A stretch of 64,000 nt of DNA from Epiperipatus broadwayi (GCA_028023455.1 JAQFVV010006198.1:33853979-33917978), one strand, 5' to 3'. Shown: positions 45,331-57,702, counted from the first letter of the stretch. Made by a program: numbers and translations. Notes: generated by a model from the letters alone, not told the origin.

Positions 45331-46063
45331 AAAAATCCATTTTTATATACTTGAAAATAGTCAGTGCTTTGTATATTCTTTTATTTTATTTCATGAAAAG
45401 TTTCAATTGTTTCATAATCTTGATCAGAACCTAAAAAATAATTTTAACACAAATATTAAAGTATATTATTAATAATCTTACATATACTTCTTGATTTTAA
45501 AAATACTATTGTAAATAAATTTAATCATTAATAATAATTGAATGTCTTTATTACTCAGAAATTCATAAGAAATTTGAATATGGACAATGACAACTGGTCA
45601 GCCAAAAGTCTGCCACTCCACAATGGCACGATACCAGGTAGGGCAATTCAGACCTTAAAAAATAATTATATATATAATCGATTTTCATTTTCTTATATAT
45701 GTAATAAATATATACATACAAACACACGCACACATGTATAATTGTAGTTGCATAATTCACAACTTAAAATCAAAATTAAAAGCTTACCTTTTTGTTATAT
45801 TTGTATGGAACAAAATTATAAATATATATACTTTATCATTCTTTAACTTTATATTGGTTAAACACATATATAAGTTCTGATAATATTTTAGAAATAAAGT
45901 AATATATGTAAGATTATTATTAATAAACTTTAATATTTGTATTAAAAATTATTATTGATTCTCTCTGATGAAACCTGCAGATCTGTCGAAACTGTTAGTG
46001 AAATAAAGTAAAAGATTAGTAAAGAACTGGATTCAAGAGCATAGAAATGGATTTTTACAGTTT
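45331..46063. repeat. Wide foldback with Penelope-type hairpin motif
   Basis: Arms 45,331-45,490 and about 45,900-46,063 share AAAAATCCATTT, AGTGCTTTGTA/AACTGGATTCAAGAG-region, TTAATACAAATATTAAAGT and AATAATCTTACATATA. The right arm has CTGATGAAACCTGCAGATCT then GTCGAAACTG. This resembles a hammerhead, but the base at the cleavage position is G, which is not permitted. The centre is unrelated sequence. Confidence 0.6.
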
Positions 46064-46219
46064 TTTTTAAGTTTTTAAATTAGAATGAAACAATGCAAAA
46101 AAGATTTTAATAAATAAGTTATTAGATTATTATTCCACTTATATACAGCAAATCTTGTGGGGGAGTCAAAAGCATCTGATTAACAAAATTACACCTAAAT
46201 ATATATATATCCTTATTCT

Positions 46220-46720
46220 CATATTGCCTTCAAATAATGGACTAGTCCAGATTCAATCTTATCTTGATCGGACTGAGCATTCATCACCATTGACCAATGG
46301 ATATGCAAAGAGATAACATACAACCAATGGCGAGAATGCGTCAATAGGCAATGATGCTCATTGAATCTGATTAATCTCATTATAGATGGAGATCTGGCCA
46401 TAGTCAATCCATTTAGAAGTAACAACAATTGTCAAAGCTGAAGGGCAATGTATACATTGTCAGCTAAATGGCTGAGCAATGAGGCAAGTTCATATTAGAA
46501 TTGGAAGCTGCTAGACATAAATCAGACATGAGACAAGCTGTCACAGAACAGCCAGAGATGTCATTGTACCTACTCATGAAGCAAGCTATCGTGGTACAGC
46601 CGGAAGTGATAGATAAGCTTCGAATGGTATCTGAAATCGCTAACACGTTTAGTTGCATGACAACTAAACACTATGTCAATACAACAGTATCAGGGGAAGA
46701 TATAACACATATATTGTAAA
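46220..46720 (+). other. GC-richer segment, possible retroelement remnant
   Basis: Includes a 72-codon frame 46,501-46,719 (MEAARHKSDMRQAVTEQPEM...) and CACCATTGACCAATGGATATG/ACCAATGGCGAGAATGCG repeated words. It is followed by TATTGTAATAAATAAATATT, which would serve as a polyadenylation region. It could be part of an LTR or a retrocopy. No diagnostic domain is visible. Confidence 0.3.
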
Positions 46721-47748
46721 TATGTATTTTATATTTATTGTAATAAATAAATATTAATCAGGTGTATTTATTATAATCACGCAGTAGTTTGTTTGCGTTT
46801 TTTTTTTAAAAAAAGTATTATTATTATTTGTAGTAATAAATAATAACATTAAATAATTACCATCAGTAGTACTGTATATATGTTAAATTCTATGTCTGAA
46901 GGCAGATGGGGTAACCAGGTAATAGTGCTGTAACCTATTAATAATATTTTAATCATCATCAGTGATTTTGCCCTTGCTTGCTACCCTGTCAATTTATTTT
47001 TGCATCCATTCAGAACTACGTAACACATTCTAATAAGTACCATATCATTAAGACGCATACTACTATTAATTGTAAAATCTTAAACCACAATCAGAAAAGT
47101 TGGGTAAATAAAGGGTTAATTAATAAATAAAATTCCAGTTTCAAGTTTAAAAATTGATGTAATTTTTCTGTGGGAAGAGGAAACCTTTCGTTCGTCGCTA
47201 ATATGTTTCCCCTATCATAACTTATAAATTATTACATAAATATAATTAAAAGCCAGATGATTTTTAAAATAAAGATTTTAGTATTCAGAATCATAAAAAT
47301 GTTTATAAAAAAAAAGTAAACCATTTTACTTGAATGAACAAAAGTGATGATATTAGAAGTCAATAAAAGGATCGCAGATATTATCTATATTTTCAATTTT
47401 ATTACACTAGTAAACAAAAAGAACTGCATAATTATTATCAGCGGCAATCAACAGCTCTCCATATGATGTATTTCTGGGTTAGATGCTGGGGTTTGTCTCG
47501 GTGGGAGGCCAATCCATCCATCCTCTCACTTTTATAAACAGAAAGAAAAAAAGGGAACATGTGAGATGCATAATAATGTATTTTGATTCTAATTCGCTGC
47601 AGATCCACTTTTATAAATAGAGATTTAAAAACCACTAGTTGATATGAAAGTATTAAAAAAGATATTTCGTATGCATTATTTAAATGAGATTTTTTTGTTA
47701 TATTTGATGCTGTATGTATATATTGCTTAAAATAATGCGGAAGTAGCG

Positions 47749-48560
47749 AGCTATATGTACACTAACTGTCAGTAAATGTAGAATGAGCCCACCTACACTT
47801 TAGCCTTGATCGTATATAAGCATACCATTTACTGACATACTTATAGGCAGAGCGTGATTTATATATACACTAACGTAATTTCAAGACATTTATAAGCTAT
47901 TCTGAGGTCATTTATAACTAATAAGAAACAAAGGCTGAGTTTCCCATTTAACAACCTCAATATTAAATTAATCTTCAGTTATTAGATATAAATAGAACTT
48001 TTTAACAGCACGAAATAATGCAGAAGCATTGAAGATCTCCAGTGAACCATATATACACTAACTGTCAGTAAATATAGAATGAGCCCACCTACACTTTAGC
48101 CTTGATCGTATATAAGCATACCATTTACTGACTTATTTACACACAGCGTGATTTATATATATTAACGTAATTTCAAGACAACTATAAGCTTGTCTGAAAT
48201 CACTAAACGTCATATGATCACCATTCTTTATGCTCACACTAGTAGTTTACTCAGAGGCTAAACTCTCCACACAGTAGCGCCACTCGTGCAAGCCAAAGTA
48301 ATCAATGGATGCAAGAAGGTTTGTGCATAAAATCTCTATCTAGTGCCTACTCATCCAATATCTCCAGACTAGTTTCTAGCTTGTAGATTTCATCAGTGAG
48401 AAGTTTCTAGCTTGTGGCTTTCATCAGTAAGAATTGCCATAGCTTACACTGAGTGGTGCTACTGTATGAAGAGATTAGTCTCTAGTCTGAAATCATTAAA
48501 AGTAACCAGATGGAAAGAATGAGCTCATATTTAACAACTTCTTAATATTAAATTAATTTT
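47749..48560 (+). repeat. ~298-bp direct duplication split by a beta insertion
   Basis: CACTAACTGTCAGTAAATRT...AGAATGAGCCCACCTACACT and TTGATCGTATATAAGCATAC occur at 47,759 and 48,057. The second copy is interrupted at about 48,205 by a family beta element and resumes at about 48,485 (TTTAACAACTTC...AATATTAAATTAAT). Confidence 0.8.
48205..48484. mobile_element. Family beta element with target-site duplication
   Basis: Flanked by GTCTGAAATCACTAAA on the left and GTCTGAAATCATTAAA on the right, one mismatch in 16, which fits a target-site duplication. Inside are the terminal AAACTCTCC block and a minus-strand hammerhead-like motif (CTGATGA, GAAA, ACTAGT, C), with part of the motif duplicated in tandem (TTTCTAGCTTGT twice). 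Helix II is damaged. Confidence 0.7.
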
Positions 48561-48884
48561 TAATTAATACATGTAAAGTTTGCTTAATAAATGATAGTGT
48601 ATATATAAATGTATTACTAAAAAAATAATAGTACATATACAGTTTACTTGACTAGATGGAATCTCCTAAAGCAATTGAAAAGAAGCAAATATAAAAAAAA
48701 TGACTTATTACATTTAATAAACCTAGTGCTTTATTTCTTAAACCTAGTGTTTTATTTAAGGGGATTATGTCTCATGTTATAAACATACATACCATTTATC
48801 TTTACAACAGTTGACTTATGATTGTGAAATGTGGACTTTAAATTTTGTCTGAAAGCGGTGGATTATTTTCATCATGTAAAATTA

Positions 48885-49165
48885 ATTGTTAAATGTCTTT
48901 AGAAAAATCTGAACTTTATTCAAGCTTTTCAAATATATTCAGCTGTTAGTAATTAAATGTAAGGTAATATGGAATGCAATATCTCGGATTTGATTCTCGT
49001 GTTAGTATTGTCATTGGTCAAGACAGTAACACCTGAAGAAGAGAGGAGAATAATACTACTTAAAGCAATGCATTATATACTAACCTGTGTTTTATAAGTT
49101 ATAGCTGAATATATTAGAAAAGTTTAAATGAAGTTTGATCTTTTCTAAAGACATTTGACAATTAA
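48885..49165. mobile_element. SINE-related foldback, family of 11.4 kb
   Basis: Ends GTTAAATGTCTTTAGAAAAA and the complement TTTTCTAAAGACATTTGAC. The centre has the B-box-like GATTTGATTCTCGTG, TTAGTATTGTCATTGGTC and ACACCTGAAGAAG blocks of the SINE at 11.5 kb. Confidence 0.65.
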
Positions 49166-50613
49166 TCCTAGATTATGGAAAATTTGGACGAAGATAGAAT
49201 CATCAAATAGCAGAAGAAAAAAAAGGATAATCAGTAATTAAGGAGATTCTGGATTGAATATCAAAAGACTAGAAGTATCATATGAACAAATCATTATTTA
49301 AGATAGTTATGATGAAACCAAAAAAAAATATTCCATCATCATAAAGGTAAAATCCGACAATAGATTCCTGCAATGAAGAAATAGTGAACGTTTTGGTTTG
49401 CAGTGACCTGTCGGAATTTATTATATATTATTATTTAGTGAATGATTACATATATAGAACACACATATCCAAATGATAATAAAAGTAAAAAGGTAAAATG
49501 CTCTTATTTAACTTAAGCCTCTCCATTAAAGAAATAATCATTTCAATTAAATAATTATTAGTCATGCATGATTTAATGTAGTTGTAAAAATGGTGGATTC
49601 TAAAGTTCAAAGTCCTTGAATTGTGACTATCATTTCTGGTTATATGATCACCCAAACAATCAAAAGTTCAATTAATTATTATTATCACCAGTATTAAAGT
49701 TTATCATTATGATTAGAAGTTAGTAAAGAAGGATATAGAGATTTTTAAAGGCCCAGTAACATGGACATAATGTCGAATTAAATAAGATTAGGGTTATTTG
49801 GAAAAAGTTAATAGGGGAGTAATGATCATTTTAAGTTTTTCAATCAATGATCTTTGAAACTGGAGTTAAAAAACAGAAACATTTAAATAAGGAATCATTA
49901 TTATAATTTAAGAAAGCAAAAATTCTGCTTTCACATAAATATTAGCTACATTCTAATGTATTTTTTCTATAGAAATACTTTGTTAAAATGTCTACATGTG
50001 TTTAGATGAAAAAAATTTGGCAGGCTCACAAGATGCATCATGAAAATATAACAGATTTATGATCCTTTCAGGCATTTTCATGGAGAATCCCACTTAATAA
50101 TCATAAATCAAAATTTTCCAAAAGAATTTAAATTAACATATAAATACATTGCCTCAATTGTTAACAAATCTTCATAATCAAAGCAGAATAGCTCAGGTCA
50201 TGCTGCAAAGTTCTTTATTAAAAAGTCTCTAATTCCCCACAGAGGGCAGCAGCTGCTATTTTGATTAGGGTGGGGAATGGAAAGGTAAGGTAAAGTGGCT
50301 GACAGGTTTCTCTGGGCATAGTTTCTGAGAGATTCCTGACTGTTTAAGGAGAAGTCACAGTGTATTACATCACATCTCATTCTTCTTTTTTAAAGACTAA
50401 TTGTTTCCTAGAATGTCTGCATGTTTTAAAAAAAATAGTAATAAAAATGTGTCATCCTTAGAGTCTTCATTCACTATTTTTTTATATATCTGGATTTTGA
50501 CCAATTAAAAAAGAAATTAAATTGAATATAATCTAATAAGCTATTTCCAACTACCATATTTTTTTGTTAGATAATTAAAAGTATTGTCAGTATATGAGAA
50601 AGAAATGGAATAA

Positions 50614-50706
50614 GAGATCTTCACAAAAATTCAGTGCAATATATATATACTACAGTCAGTAGATCTTCACAAAAATTCAGTGCAATATATATATACTACA
50701 GTCAGT
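50614..50706 (+). repeat. ~46-bp tandem duplication
   Basis: Two copies of a unit holding GATCTTCACAAAAATTCAGT and ATATATATACTACAGTCAGTA. Confidence 0.95.
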
Positions 50707-50732
50707 AAACTAAATATATAAACATTTTATAG

Positions 50733-51236
50733 AATTAAACTTGATTGGAGTGCTTTTGGTAAAAATAATATTAAAAGTAAATAGGCCTATGTGTTTGAAA
50801 AGATTTTTAATAAATGTGTTTTACCAGTTCTTACGTATCGATCTGAGACTTGGACACTTAACAAAAGAGCAATACAGAGCCTTCAGATTATTCAAAGAAG
50901 TATGGAATGATGCATGTTAGGAGTAACTAAAAGAGATTGAAAATGCAATACATAGGTAAAAGAACAAAGAGGTGTCACTGACATCATTGAAAGAATTAAA
51001 AGACAAGTGGAGTTGGGTTGGGCATGTTGCTAGAAGAGATGATAATAGATGGACAGTTAAAATCTTAAACTAATTTCAAGTGATTGTAAAAGGCATAGAA
51101 AGAGACCATATGTGAAATGGATGAATAAAATAAGGAAGTGTGCTGGGGTGATGTGGAGAAGAGAGACTAGAGATCAGAGAAGATGGATTGAACTTAGACC
51201 TTCATTCTGAAGTGGATTGATAATGGAAATGATGAT
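50733..51236 (+). pseudogene. RTE-clade LINE, 5'-truncated and decayed
   Basis: Aligns with 19,145-19,670: AGAATTAAACTTGATTGGAG, CTTACGTATCGATCTGAGAC, AGTTGGGTTGGGCATGTTGC and the 3' end GGATTGATAATGG. Several stops and small deletions interrupt the C-terminal region. Confidence 0.9.
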
Positions 51237-51579
51237 AAACATTTTAATTGTTGACAGATGATTCTTTGTTTAGTGGTGGTTTGGCAAAAAAAAAATTATT
51301 TAGTAATCGTACTCATCCATTACAGGTTTCAGTTTATTACCATATTAAGTTTAACTAATCTTTTGTATATATTTCATGGTCGGTGTACTTTTCTGCCATA
51401 TCCTGAAGGGAAAATCTGGATAGAGCTTTTTCATGAAAGTTTGGTCCCATAGAAAACTTAATAGTTATCTAGATATTTTTAGCAGGAGAGTAAAAGTGAT
51501 CTGAGACAATTTGAATGAGTTGTTCATAGGGAAATGTTCATGGCTTACTTATATATATGGACACATCATTTTTATTATT

Positions 51580-51681
51580 ACAATCCACTGCAGGATCAAG
51601 GTCTCTCCAAGTTTAATCCAGTTTCTCTAATCTCTAGCCTTCTTCCCGCAACATATCAGCAAACTTCCTTATTTCATTCAT
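51580..51681 (-). mobile_element. RTE-clade LINE, 3' end
   Basis: CAATCCACTGCAGGATCAAG, TCTCCAAGTTTAATCCA and CTTCCTTATTTCATTCAT match the minus-oriented 3' end at 41.32-41.42 kb. It is cut by the foldback that follows. Confidence 0.85.
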
Positions 51682-51904
51682 AAAATTAAAAGTGTGTGAA
51701 GCTCTTGAACGAGAAGCTATAAAGAGTGAAAAAATATTAAACGTTTAGTGCTTTTGAGGCAGGTTGCCTCATATTCTTAGCAACCCGCCTCGAAAGTGCT
51801 AAGCGTTTATTATTTTTGTATTCCTTATAACTTCTCTTTCAAGTGCTTCACACGCTTTTAATTTTATGTATTATGATATTAAGTGAGAAATTTAAAATTC
51901 TTAA
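51682..51904. mobile_element. Foldback element with 13-bp target-site duplication
   Basis: Perfect TTATTTCATTCAT lies on both sides (51,669-51,681 and 51,905-51,917). Inside, AAAATTAAAAGTGTGTGAAG pairs with CTTCACACGCTTTTAATTTT, and AAACGTTTAGTGCTTTTGAGGC with GCCTCGAAAGTGCTAAGCG. The right side has an extra AT-rich tail of about 30 bases. A variable-length duplication plus tail suggests retroposition rather than cut-and-paste. Confidence 0.8.
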
Positions 51905-51959
51905 TTATTTCATTCATGTTTTATTAGGCATTTTCTTCCACAACAACTTTGTTTTATCA

Positions 51960-52485
51960 CAATTAAAAACCTGTTTTACCTAATATTTTTTTCTCTTCCA
52001 TATTTTTTTTAAAAAATTCTAATAAAACCATAGCAACCTCGTTATAGCCTGATGTGGCTTGACTGGTTATTTTAATATTTTTAAGACCAAAACAATTTTA
52101 AAATCTCTATAGCCATCCCTTCTTGCAATTATAGCTTGAAATTATGGGTTCCAGATTCTAGGTTAAATTCTTCATAACGACTTAAGGCTTTCTGACACAA
52201 TATAAGACTCAATTACAACGTTTTTGTGACTTATATCACTTATCCATAGATTTAAGACTTTTTCCATTTTAACCAAAACATCCCTTAATTTAGTTACAAT
52301 TTTAGCCGTTTCAGGAACACAATCAACAACAGAATGAATCTGCTTCTTTCGTTTTATAATTTTTCTGATTGGTGACTCATTCTGCTCAAACATGTGGGCT
52401 GTCACAGAATATGACTTCCTATCTTTCCTTACTAAATCAATAATTTTCATTTTCCCGCATAATGAAAGAGTATTATACTTTTTTT
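51960..52485 (-). pseudogene. Tigger/pogo transposase relic
   Basis: A 92-codon minus-strand frame (52,450-52,172) reads IIDLVRKDRKSYSVTAHMF, then IRKIIKRKKQIHSVVDCVP and VKMEKVLNLWISDISHKNVV. This order, HTH followed by the (M)EKVLxxWIxDxxxxNxxxS block, is that of the CENP-B-like DNA-binding region of Tigger elements. Past a stop, with frame changes, NIKITSQATSGYNEVA continues the family (compare NxKxxGEAxSAD). The DDE catalytic domain is not present. It is a fragment with no visible terminal repeats. Confidence 0.7.
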
Positions 52486-52697
52486 TTTGATATATTGTTC
52501 ATTGTACTATAAAACGTTCAACTAAAAATGTTATCTGCTAATACGATAAAAAATTTTGAAAAAAAAAAGTCCCAAAGAAAAAATTCTGTACACATACTTA
52601 CAACTACGATATCGAATAGTGCTTAAAATGTGAAGAAAATGAAATTAAATAAATTTATATTAGATGTTTGAGAACGTTATATTTAACAAAAAAAAAA

Positions 52698-52712
52698 AAA
52701 TGGCGGCCGCCA
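52698..52712. other. GC-rich palindrome
   Basis: TGGCGGCCGCCA, a perfect 12-base palindrome after an A13 run, in very AT-rich surroundings. Meaning unknown. Confidence 0.7.
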
Positions 52713-53079
52713 TACCACAATTTATAAAATTTACTAAGTTTATTATCACCAATGTTCTTCTTTATTTATTTGTTTACATTTTTTTTTTGTTTATTTATAT
52801 TTTTTTAGTGTATAAGTGAAGTCGTGTGATTTGATATAATGTATATAGTGTCTTCACTGTATATATAATTAAGCCATTTGCTTATATTATTGCATTATAT
52901 ATAACCTTTTAAATTAAATTGTTTTTTTCCTTAATTTGTGCAGTCAGACTTCTTTGTTTTCTAACATAATATTTTACTGTAGTCTCTTGAAATATGTAGA
53001 GTGTTGTGATATTTGTGGACTCATGTGAAATTTCCATCTTCTGTCATCTTTTTCTTTCAAATTCTTTATTCTCCCATTT

Positions 53080-54795
53080 AGTCCATGTCTTACATTATGA
53101 TCTAAATTCATATTTTATATTTCTTTTATTAAACTATTGATTTCTTTATTATGTCTTGGTTTTAGTCATTTTCTATCTTAATCATTATATTTTCAAAGTT
53201 TACATAGTGTGTTCATTTGACACTTACTATATTCTTATTCAAAATTTGTATTTTGGTCACTATATCATGTGTTTTTGTCTTTATTTTCTTTTAAATGTTT
53301 TACATTCAAATATCAGCCTTTCAAGTTAATTGAGCACGTGCCTTTTGAGAGTGTTAAATAAATGAATACTTTCCTCTTCAATCCAAGATATAGTATTTAT
53401 GCAGGAATAAAAAGGATCCTCTTATTCCTACGACTCAAATTCTTTTATATGAGCAAATCTGAAGTACTGTTGAAGAGAGCGCGAGTAGAATTCTCACTTT
53501 AAATTACTATTTACGATGTTTTTTGACTGAATGACGTTGGTGAAATTACTTAGAATTTACTAAATGTCATTCTTACTGCAACTTAATTATGAGTAAATAA
53601 GCAATTATTTTATCTAGCGCCATGTAATTTTCTTCTAATCTCATTCACTTCTATTTCTACCTTTAATTCCCTTATCTTTAGCTATTTCCTCTTTTCATTG
53701 CTCTTTTTTTTTCTGCATTGATTTCTTTATTATCCTTTTGCTTTGGTCACTTTCTATCTTACCCATGGTATTTCCAAAGTAAACAATGTGTTCATTTTGG
53801 ACACATATTATATTCTCACCCAACCATTGCATCTTAGTCACTATATCTTATTTTCTTTTAAATGCCTTCTATAGTTTCTTCTATAGGATTAAATGATTTC
53901 TATTTCTACCTTTTATGCTTTAATTACTTTTATCTATGTCCTCTTTTAATTCCTCATATTTTATATACTACTTTCTACTCCTTTCTGACATCTTTTCCAA
54001 ATTTTTAAGTTTCTTTTTAGTTTCTTCATCTCTAGTTTGTCTTTTTTCTTCATTTCTTTGTAATATCTTTTTGCTGTTCTTTCGCACTTTCCTTTTTTTT
54101 TTTCATTTTTTAACTTAATTTTTAAAAAAAAACTAAATGTTATTTTTTCATTTGGAACTGCCATTTTGATTTTGCATTTGTGTTTATTTAAGGTCTTTCA
54201 AATATAATTCTGAGGTGAAATTTTAACATCTTAAATCTTGAAAATAATTTAAAAATAGTACTGAGTTCATTGCTTCCTACTTCTTCAAAGTCATTCTTTA
54301 TTTCCAATAATAATTCTTATGTATTTACTAACTTTTCTTGTTATTAGGGGTTTCTAGTTAATTTTTTATTTTTTTACTTAATTTGTCAATTCTCTGTCCT
54401 GACATTACATATCTTTAAGTTTAGATCACTATTCTTCTGTAGTAAAGATATATTAGGACCTTGCATTAGTAATCAGTTTGTCATGTAATAAATCTATGAA
54501 TAGCTAATACTAGTGTTATATAAATTAGCATTAAAACCAATTTGGGGATGGTCTTTAATGCTTGAGGTATAAATTGTCTTTTATTACTTTGCATCACAGG
54601 GGTGATCCAACTTGCTGTCCAGGATAACTATCAATGTAGCCCAGTGGAAAAATCATAAATTTATTTAAAACATTATATTTTTTTGTGATTACATGTCGCA
54701 ATGTGATTAAAATAAATGTACATATGAACTCAAATACAATGTCAAATGTTTCTCTCTTTTACTTTAATAACAAAAAAGTTATGGGTCACTGCATA

Positions 54796-54849
<54 letters not shown>

Positions 54850-54965
54850 TAATTCAAATATCAGCCTTTCAAGCTAATTGTGCATACGCTTTTGTGAGTG
54901 TTAATAATAATAAATAAATACTTTCTCTCCAATACAAGATATAGCATTTATGCAGGAATAAAATA
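53080..54965. repeat. Low-complexity T-rich region with internal direct repeats
   Basis: The block around 53,130-53,300 (TAGTCATTTTCTATCTTA, AAAGTTTACATAGTGTG, TTTTCTTTTAAATG) returns diverged at 53,715-53,870. The block 53,307-53,415 (AAATATCAGCCTTTCAAG, CAAGATATAGTATTTATGCA) returns at 54,855-54,965. On the minus strand the region translates to lysine-rich sequence such as ERTAKRYYKEMKKKDKLE, which I cannot assign. It may be the remains of a retroelement. Confidence 0.5.
54796..54850 (+). repeat. (ATT)n microsatellite
   Basis: About 18 uninterrupted ATT/TTA units. Confidence 0.98.
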
Positions 54966-55149
54966 CGCTATATAAAATAAATGCTTATTTAATATTATTT
55001 AAGAAATTTTTTGCTTATCTGTTAAGGTGGGAAAAAATATGCATGGACCTTTTATTTTGCTTATCAGCCTTTTGTAAAATAATATAGGCACTATTGCACC
55101 TGACCGCAAAGCTACTTTTTACTTAAAAACAAAATAAAATATATTACTC

Positions 55150-55420
55150 TACAAGCGCTTTCAAGAGACATGCTTTCATCTTCATAGCTCTAAGTGAAGT
55201 AATTATATGCAAATTATGCAAAGTTCAAAGGTTAATTGCTCCATTTCTTTGAGATCATGAAGCATGTGTCCTTGCAGTTGATGGCATTGCAATCCATCTC
55301 AATGAAGCAGGCCTCCTTAACTTTTCTTTTTACATCGTGCCTTTCTTTGCAGACCAGGTTGACATCTTGAGGTTCACACTGGTGTCCTGTTAGTTTCTGA
55401 TGAAGCTTTTGGTAATGTTT
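55150..55420 (-). pseudogene. Penelope-like element C-terminal fragment
   Basis: The minus-strand frame from 55,417 to the stop at 55,232 reads HYQKLHQKLTGHQCEPQDVN, then LVCKERHDVKRKVKEACFIE, then MDCNAINCKDTCFMISKKW. The GHxxxxxxV..(L)xxKERHxxKRxVKEAxxIxxxxxxINxxxxxxxISxxW pattern is the C-terminal end of GIY-YIG endonuclease domains in Penelope-like elements. About 45 bases past the stop lies a GAAGATGAAAGCATG...TTGAAAGCGCT motif (plus 55,154-55,185), comparable to motifs in the foldback repeats. Cysteines are unusually common. Confidence 0.65.
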
Positions 55421-56275
55421 GTATATTCAATGTGTAACCGAAAATAATTCTCCTTTTCCCAAGGTTGCCCAGAAATGCCAAAAGATTGGACACCCCTGAT
55501 TAATATGGAGAAAATTCTACTTTTATCAAAACATATTATTATTATTAGTGTTACTGGTTTTATTTTTTACTATGGATCCCACAGTTCATATGTACACTAA
55601 GCGAATATTAATTTATGATCGAGCACTCTGCCCTCCTCCATGTATACACTATTATTTTTCAGGATCTGGAAATTTGGATTAAGGATAAATTCTAGTGATC
55701 ATCAAGACGTGTAAAAATAAATACAGTATAGACAATAAAAATAGCAAGGGTTTATAATAAAAATGACTTTAATATACAAAATGAATAAAAAAATCAAAAT
55801 TACCCCAAATTCACAACTCAGCCAGACTAGCCAAGAAAATAAACTCTAAAACACTATCAATTGTTTCACTGGGTTATTTTGGTTATTTATTGACTAGTTT
55901 AACTTTATGCTTTTAATGTTTAAAAAAATGAATAAAAATATTTAAATCACCCATCCTAAACATTGATGTTTTAGCAACGCCCTCTGTGAATAAATATAAG
56001 TACTCAAGAAGATATTCCTTTGAGTTTGGCTGTTTTGATGTTCAGAATTATATGGTATTTACATTAGGTGTTGCTAAAATATATAATGTTTGGATGGATG
56101 ATTTAAATATTTTCTATTTAATTTTCAACTAGTGATATCACTGGAATATTTTCTTATATAAAAATGAATAAAGTAATATTTAATAATTGTTGGACATTGA
56201 TTAAATAATATAACAGATTTGAATTTAAAATATTAACATAGCTAAATTAATAATAGAAAATTTTGATATTTAAAA

Positions 56276-56622
56276 TTGACTATTATGGAGAAATGCATGT
56301 TAGGAATAACAAGAAGAGATCGAAAATGCAATATATCGGTAAGAGAACGAACAGGTGTTACTGAACTCATTGAAAAAATTAAAAGACGGAAGGGGAGTTG
56401 GACTGGACATATTGCTGGAAGATATGATAATAGATGGACAATTGAAATCTTAAACCGGAATCGAAGATATTGTAAAAGACCCAGAAAGAGATCACATGTG
56501 AGATGGATGGATGAAATAAAAAAAAATGTGCAGGGGTGATGTGGAAAGGAGAAGCTAAAGATTGGAGAAGATGAATTGAACTTGGAGAGACCTTCATTCT
56601 GCAATGATGATGATGATTAATT
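56276..56622 (+). pseudogene. RTE-clade LINE, short 3' fragment
   Basis: An 87-codon frame (56,276-56,539) reads EKCMLGITRRDRKCNISVRE, then GVTELIEKIKRRKGSWTGHI and RPRKRSHVRWMDEIKK, the C-terminal blocks of the element at 41.3-44.5 kb. It ends in the (GATGAT)n tail at about 56,615. Strongly 5'-truncated. Confidence 0.9.
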
Positions 56623-57532
56623 AAAATAAAATAATTTATAATAAATGATTATGCCATTATGATTATAAATACACCTTATCTTTTTTTATATTCTCAGCAA
56701 AACAAATTTTATTAAGTTTATTTGAAAATCTGAAAAATGAAACATACACACTTTGTTAAATGTGATATATTTATAGTCAATATGCATAAAATTACATTTT
56801 GATATAAAAAATGTAAAAATAGTCCTCTACTCCCTCACATATTTATAGATTTATCATCTATGACTTAAAAATGTATTTTCCAATATATATACTACCTATA
56901 TGAGCACTGGAACAAATACACCTTTTGTTCAATTATTTTCTGCTCGCTACCAACTATGTGTCTGCTCCTCTCTCTCAAAATTTACATCTTTACTATCTCT
57001 GCTTTTTTATTAATTATTATTGTTGATGTCTAAAATTAAATTGTGTCACAGGTGTTCATACATTTGCTGAACGTATATATTTGTTATCACTTACAGTTTA
57101 AAGTATCCAACCAAGCGATAATGGATATGATAGAAGTACTGTTAATCTTTTTTTTTATATAAACCTTAACATAAATAAATATACATATATACATGTGTGT
57201 GAATATGTAAAGAAGAGTATTATTTATTTGACGTTCAAAGGCTCAGTAACGTGATATAGGAGTTCGCTCAGAACTATTCCTGTCAAAAAAATAATATCTA
57301 TTACTAATTTCAATAGCATGTAAATAACTTACTATGGCATTGAATATGTAATGTTCAAGATTATAATACATTTTCATTCCAAGTATGTTACTCAAGAATT
57401 ATTTTTACAGGAAACCTCATAACCAGACATTTTAAAAAACTTGCAAACAATTTTACTTGAAAATGATTTTCATTTATCAATGCCTGAAATTGTGAATTGA
57501 TAAATGAAAAGTGAAATTAATATACTATTAAT

Positions 57533-57702
57533 ATCATCTATTTCTTTATTAATTTTACAATGCTTTTTTTACAACCTAATATGACAGTTTCGATTGGAGA
57601 TATAAGTAGAAGTTCTGAAGAAGATTGCTGGGGCAACCGAAACTGTCATATTAGGCTGTAAAAAAAAAGCATTGTAAAAGTAATAAAGAACATAGATGAT
57701 AT
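57533..57702. repeat. Foldback repeat, family of 13.6 kb
   Basis: Arms share CTTTATTA, TTTTACAATGCTTTTTTTAC and CTAATATGACAGTTTCG. The right half shows CTGAAGAAG (57,615-57,623), stem GATTGC/GCAACC and GAAA (57,639-57,642) followed by CTGTC. It is like a hammerhead, but helix I is not formed by the flanks. Confidence 0.8.

Noticed and set aside
45960-46010. CTGATGA ... CGAAAC as a hammerhead ribozyme
   Set aside because: The base at the cleavage position would be G and the flanks do not form helix I. Kept only as a Penelope-type hairpin motif.
53936-54164. Overlapping plus and minus frames with Ser/Phe- or Lys-rich peptides
   Set aside because: Low-complexity T-rich DNA. No domain is recognisable.
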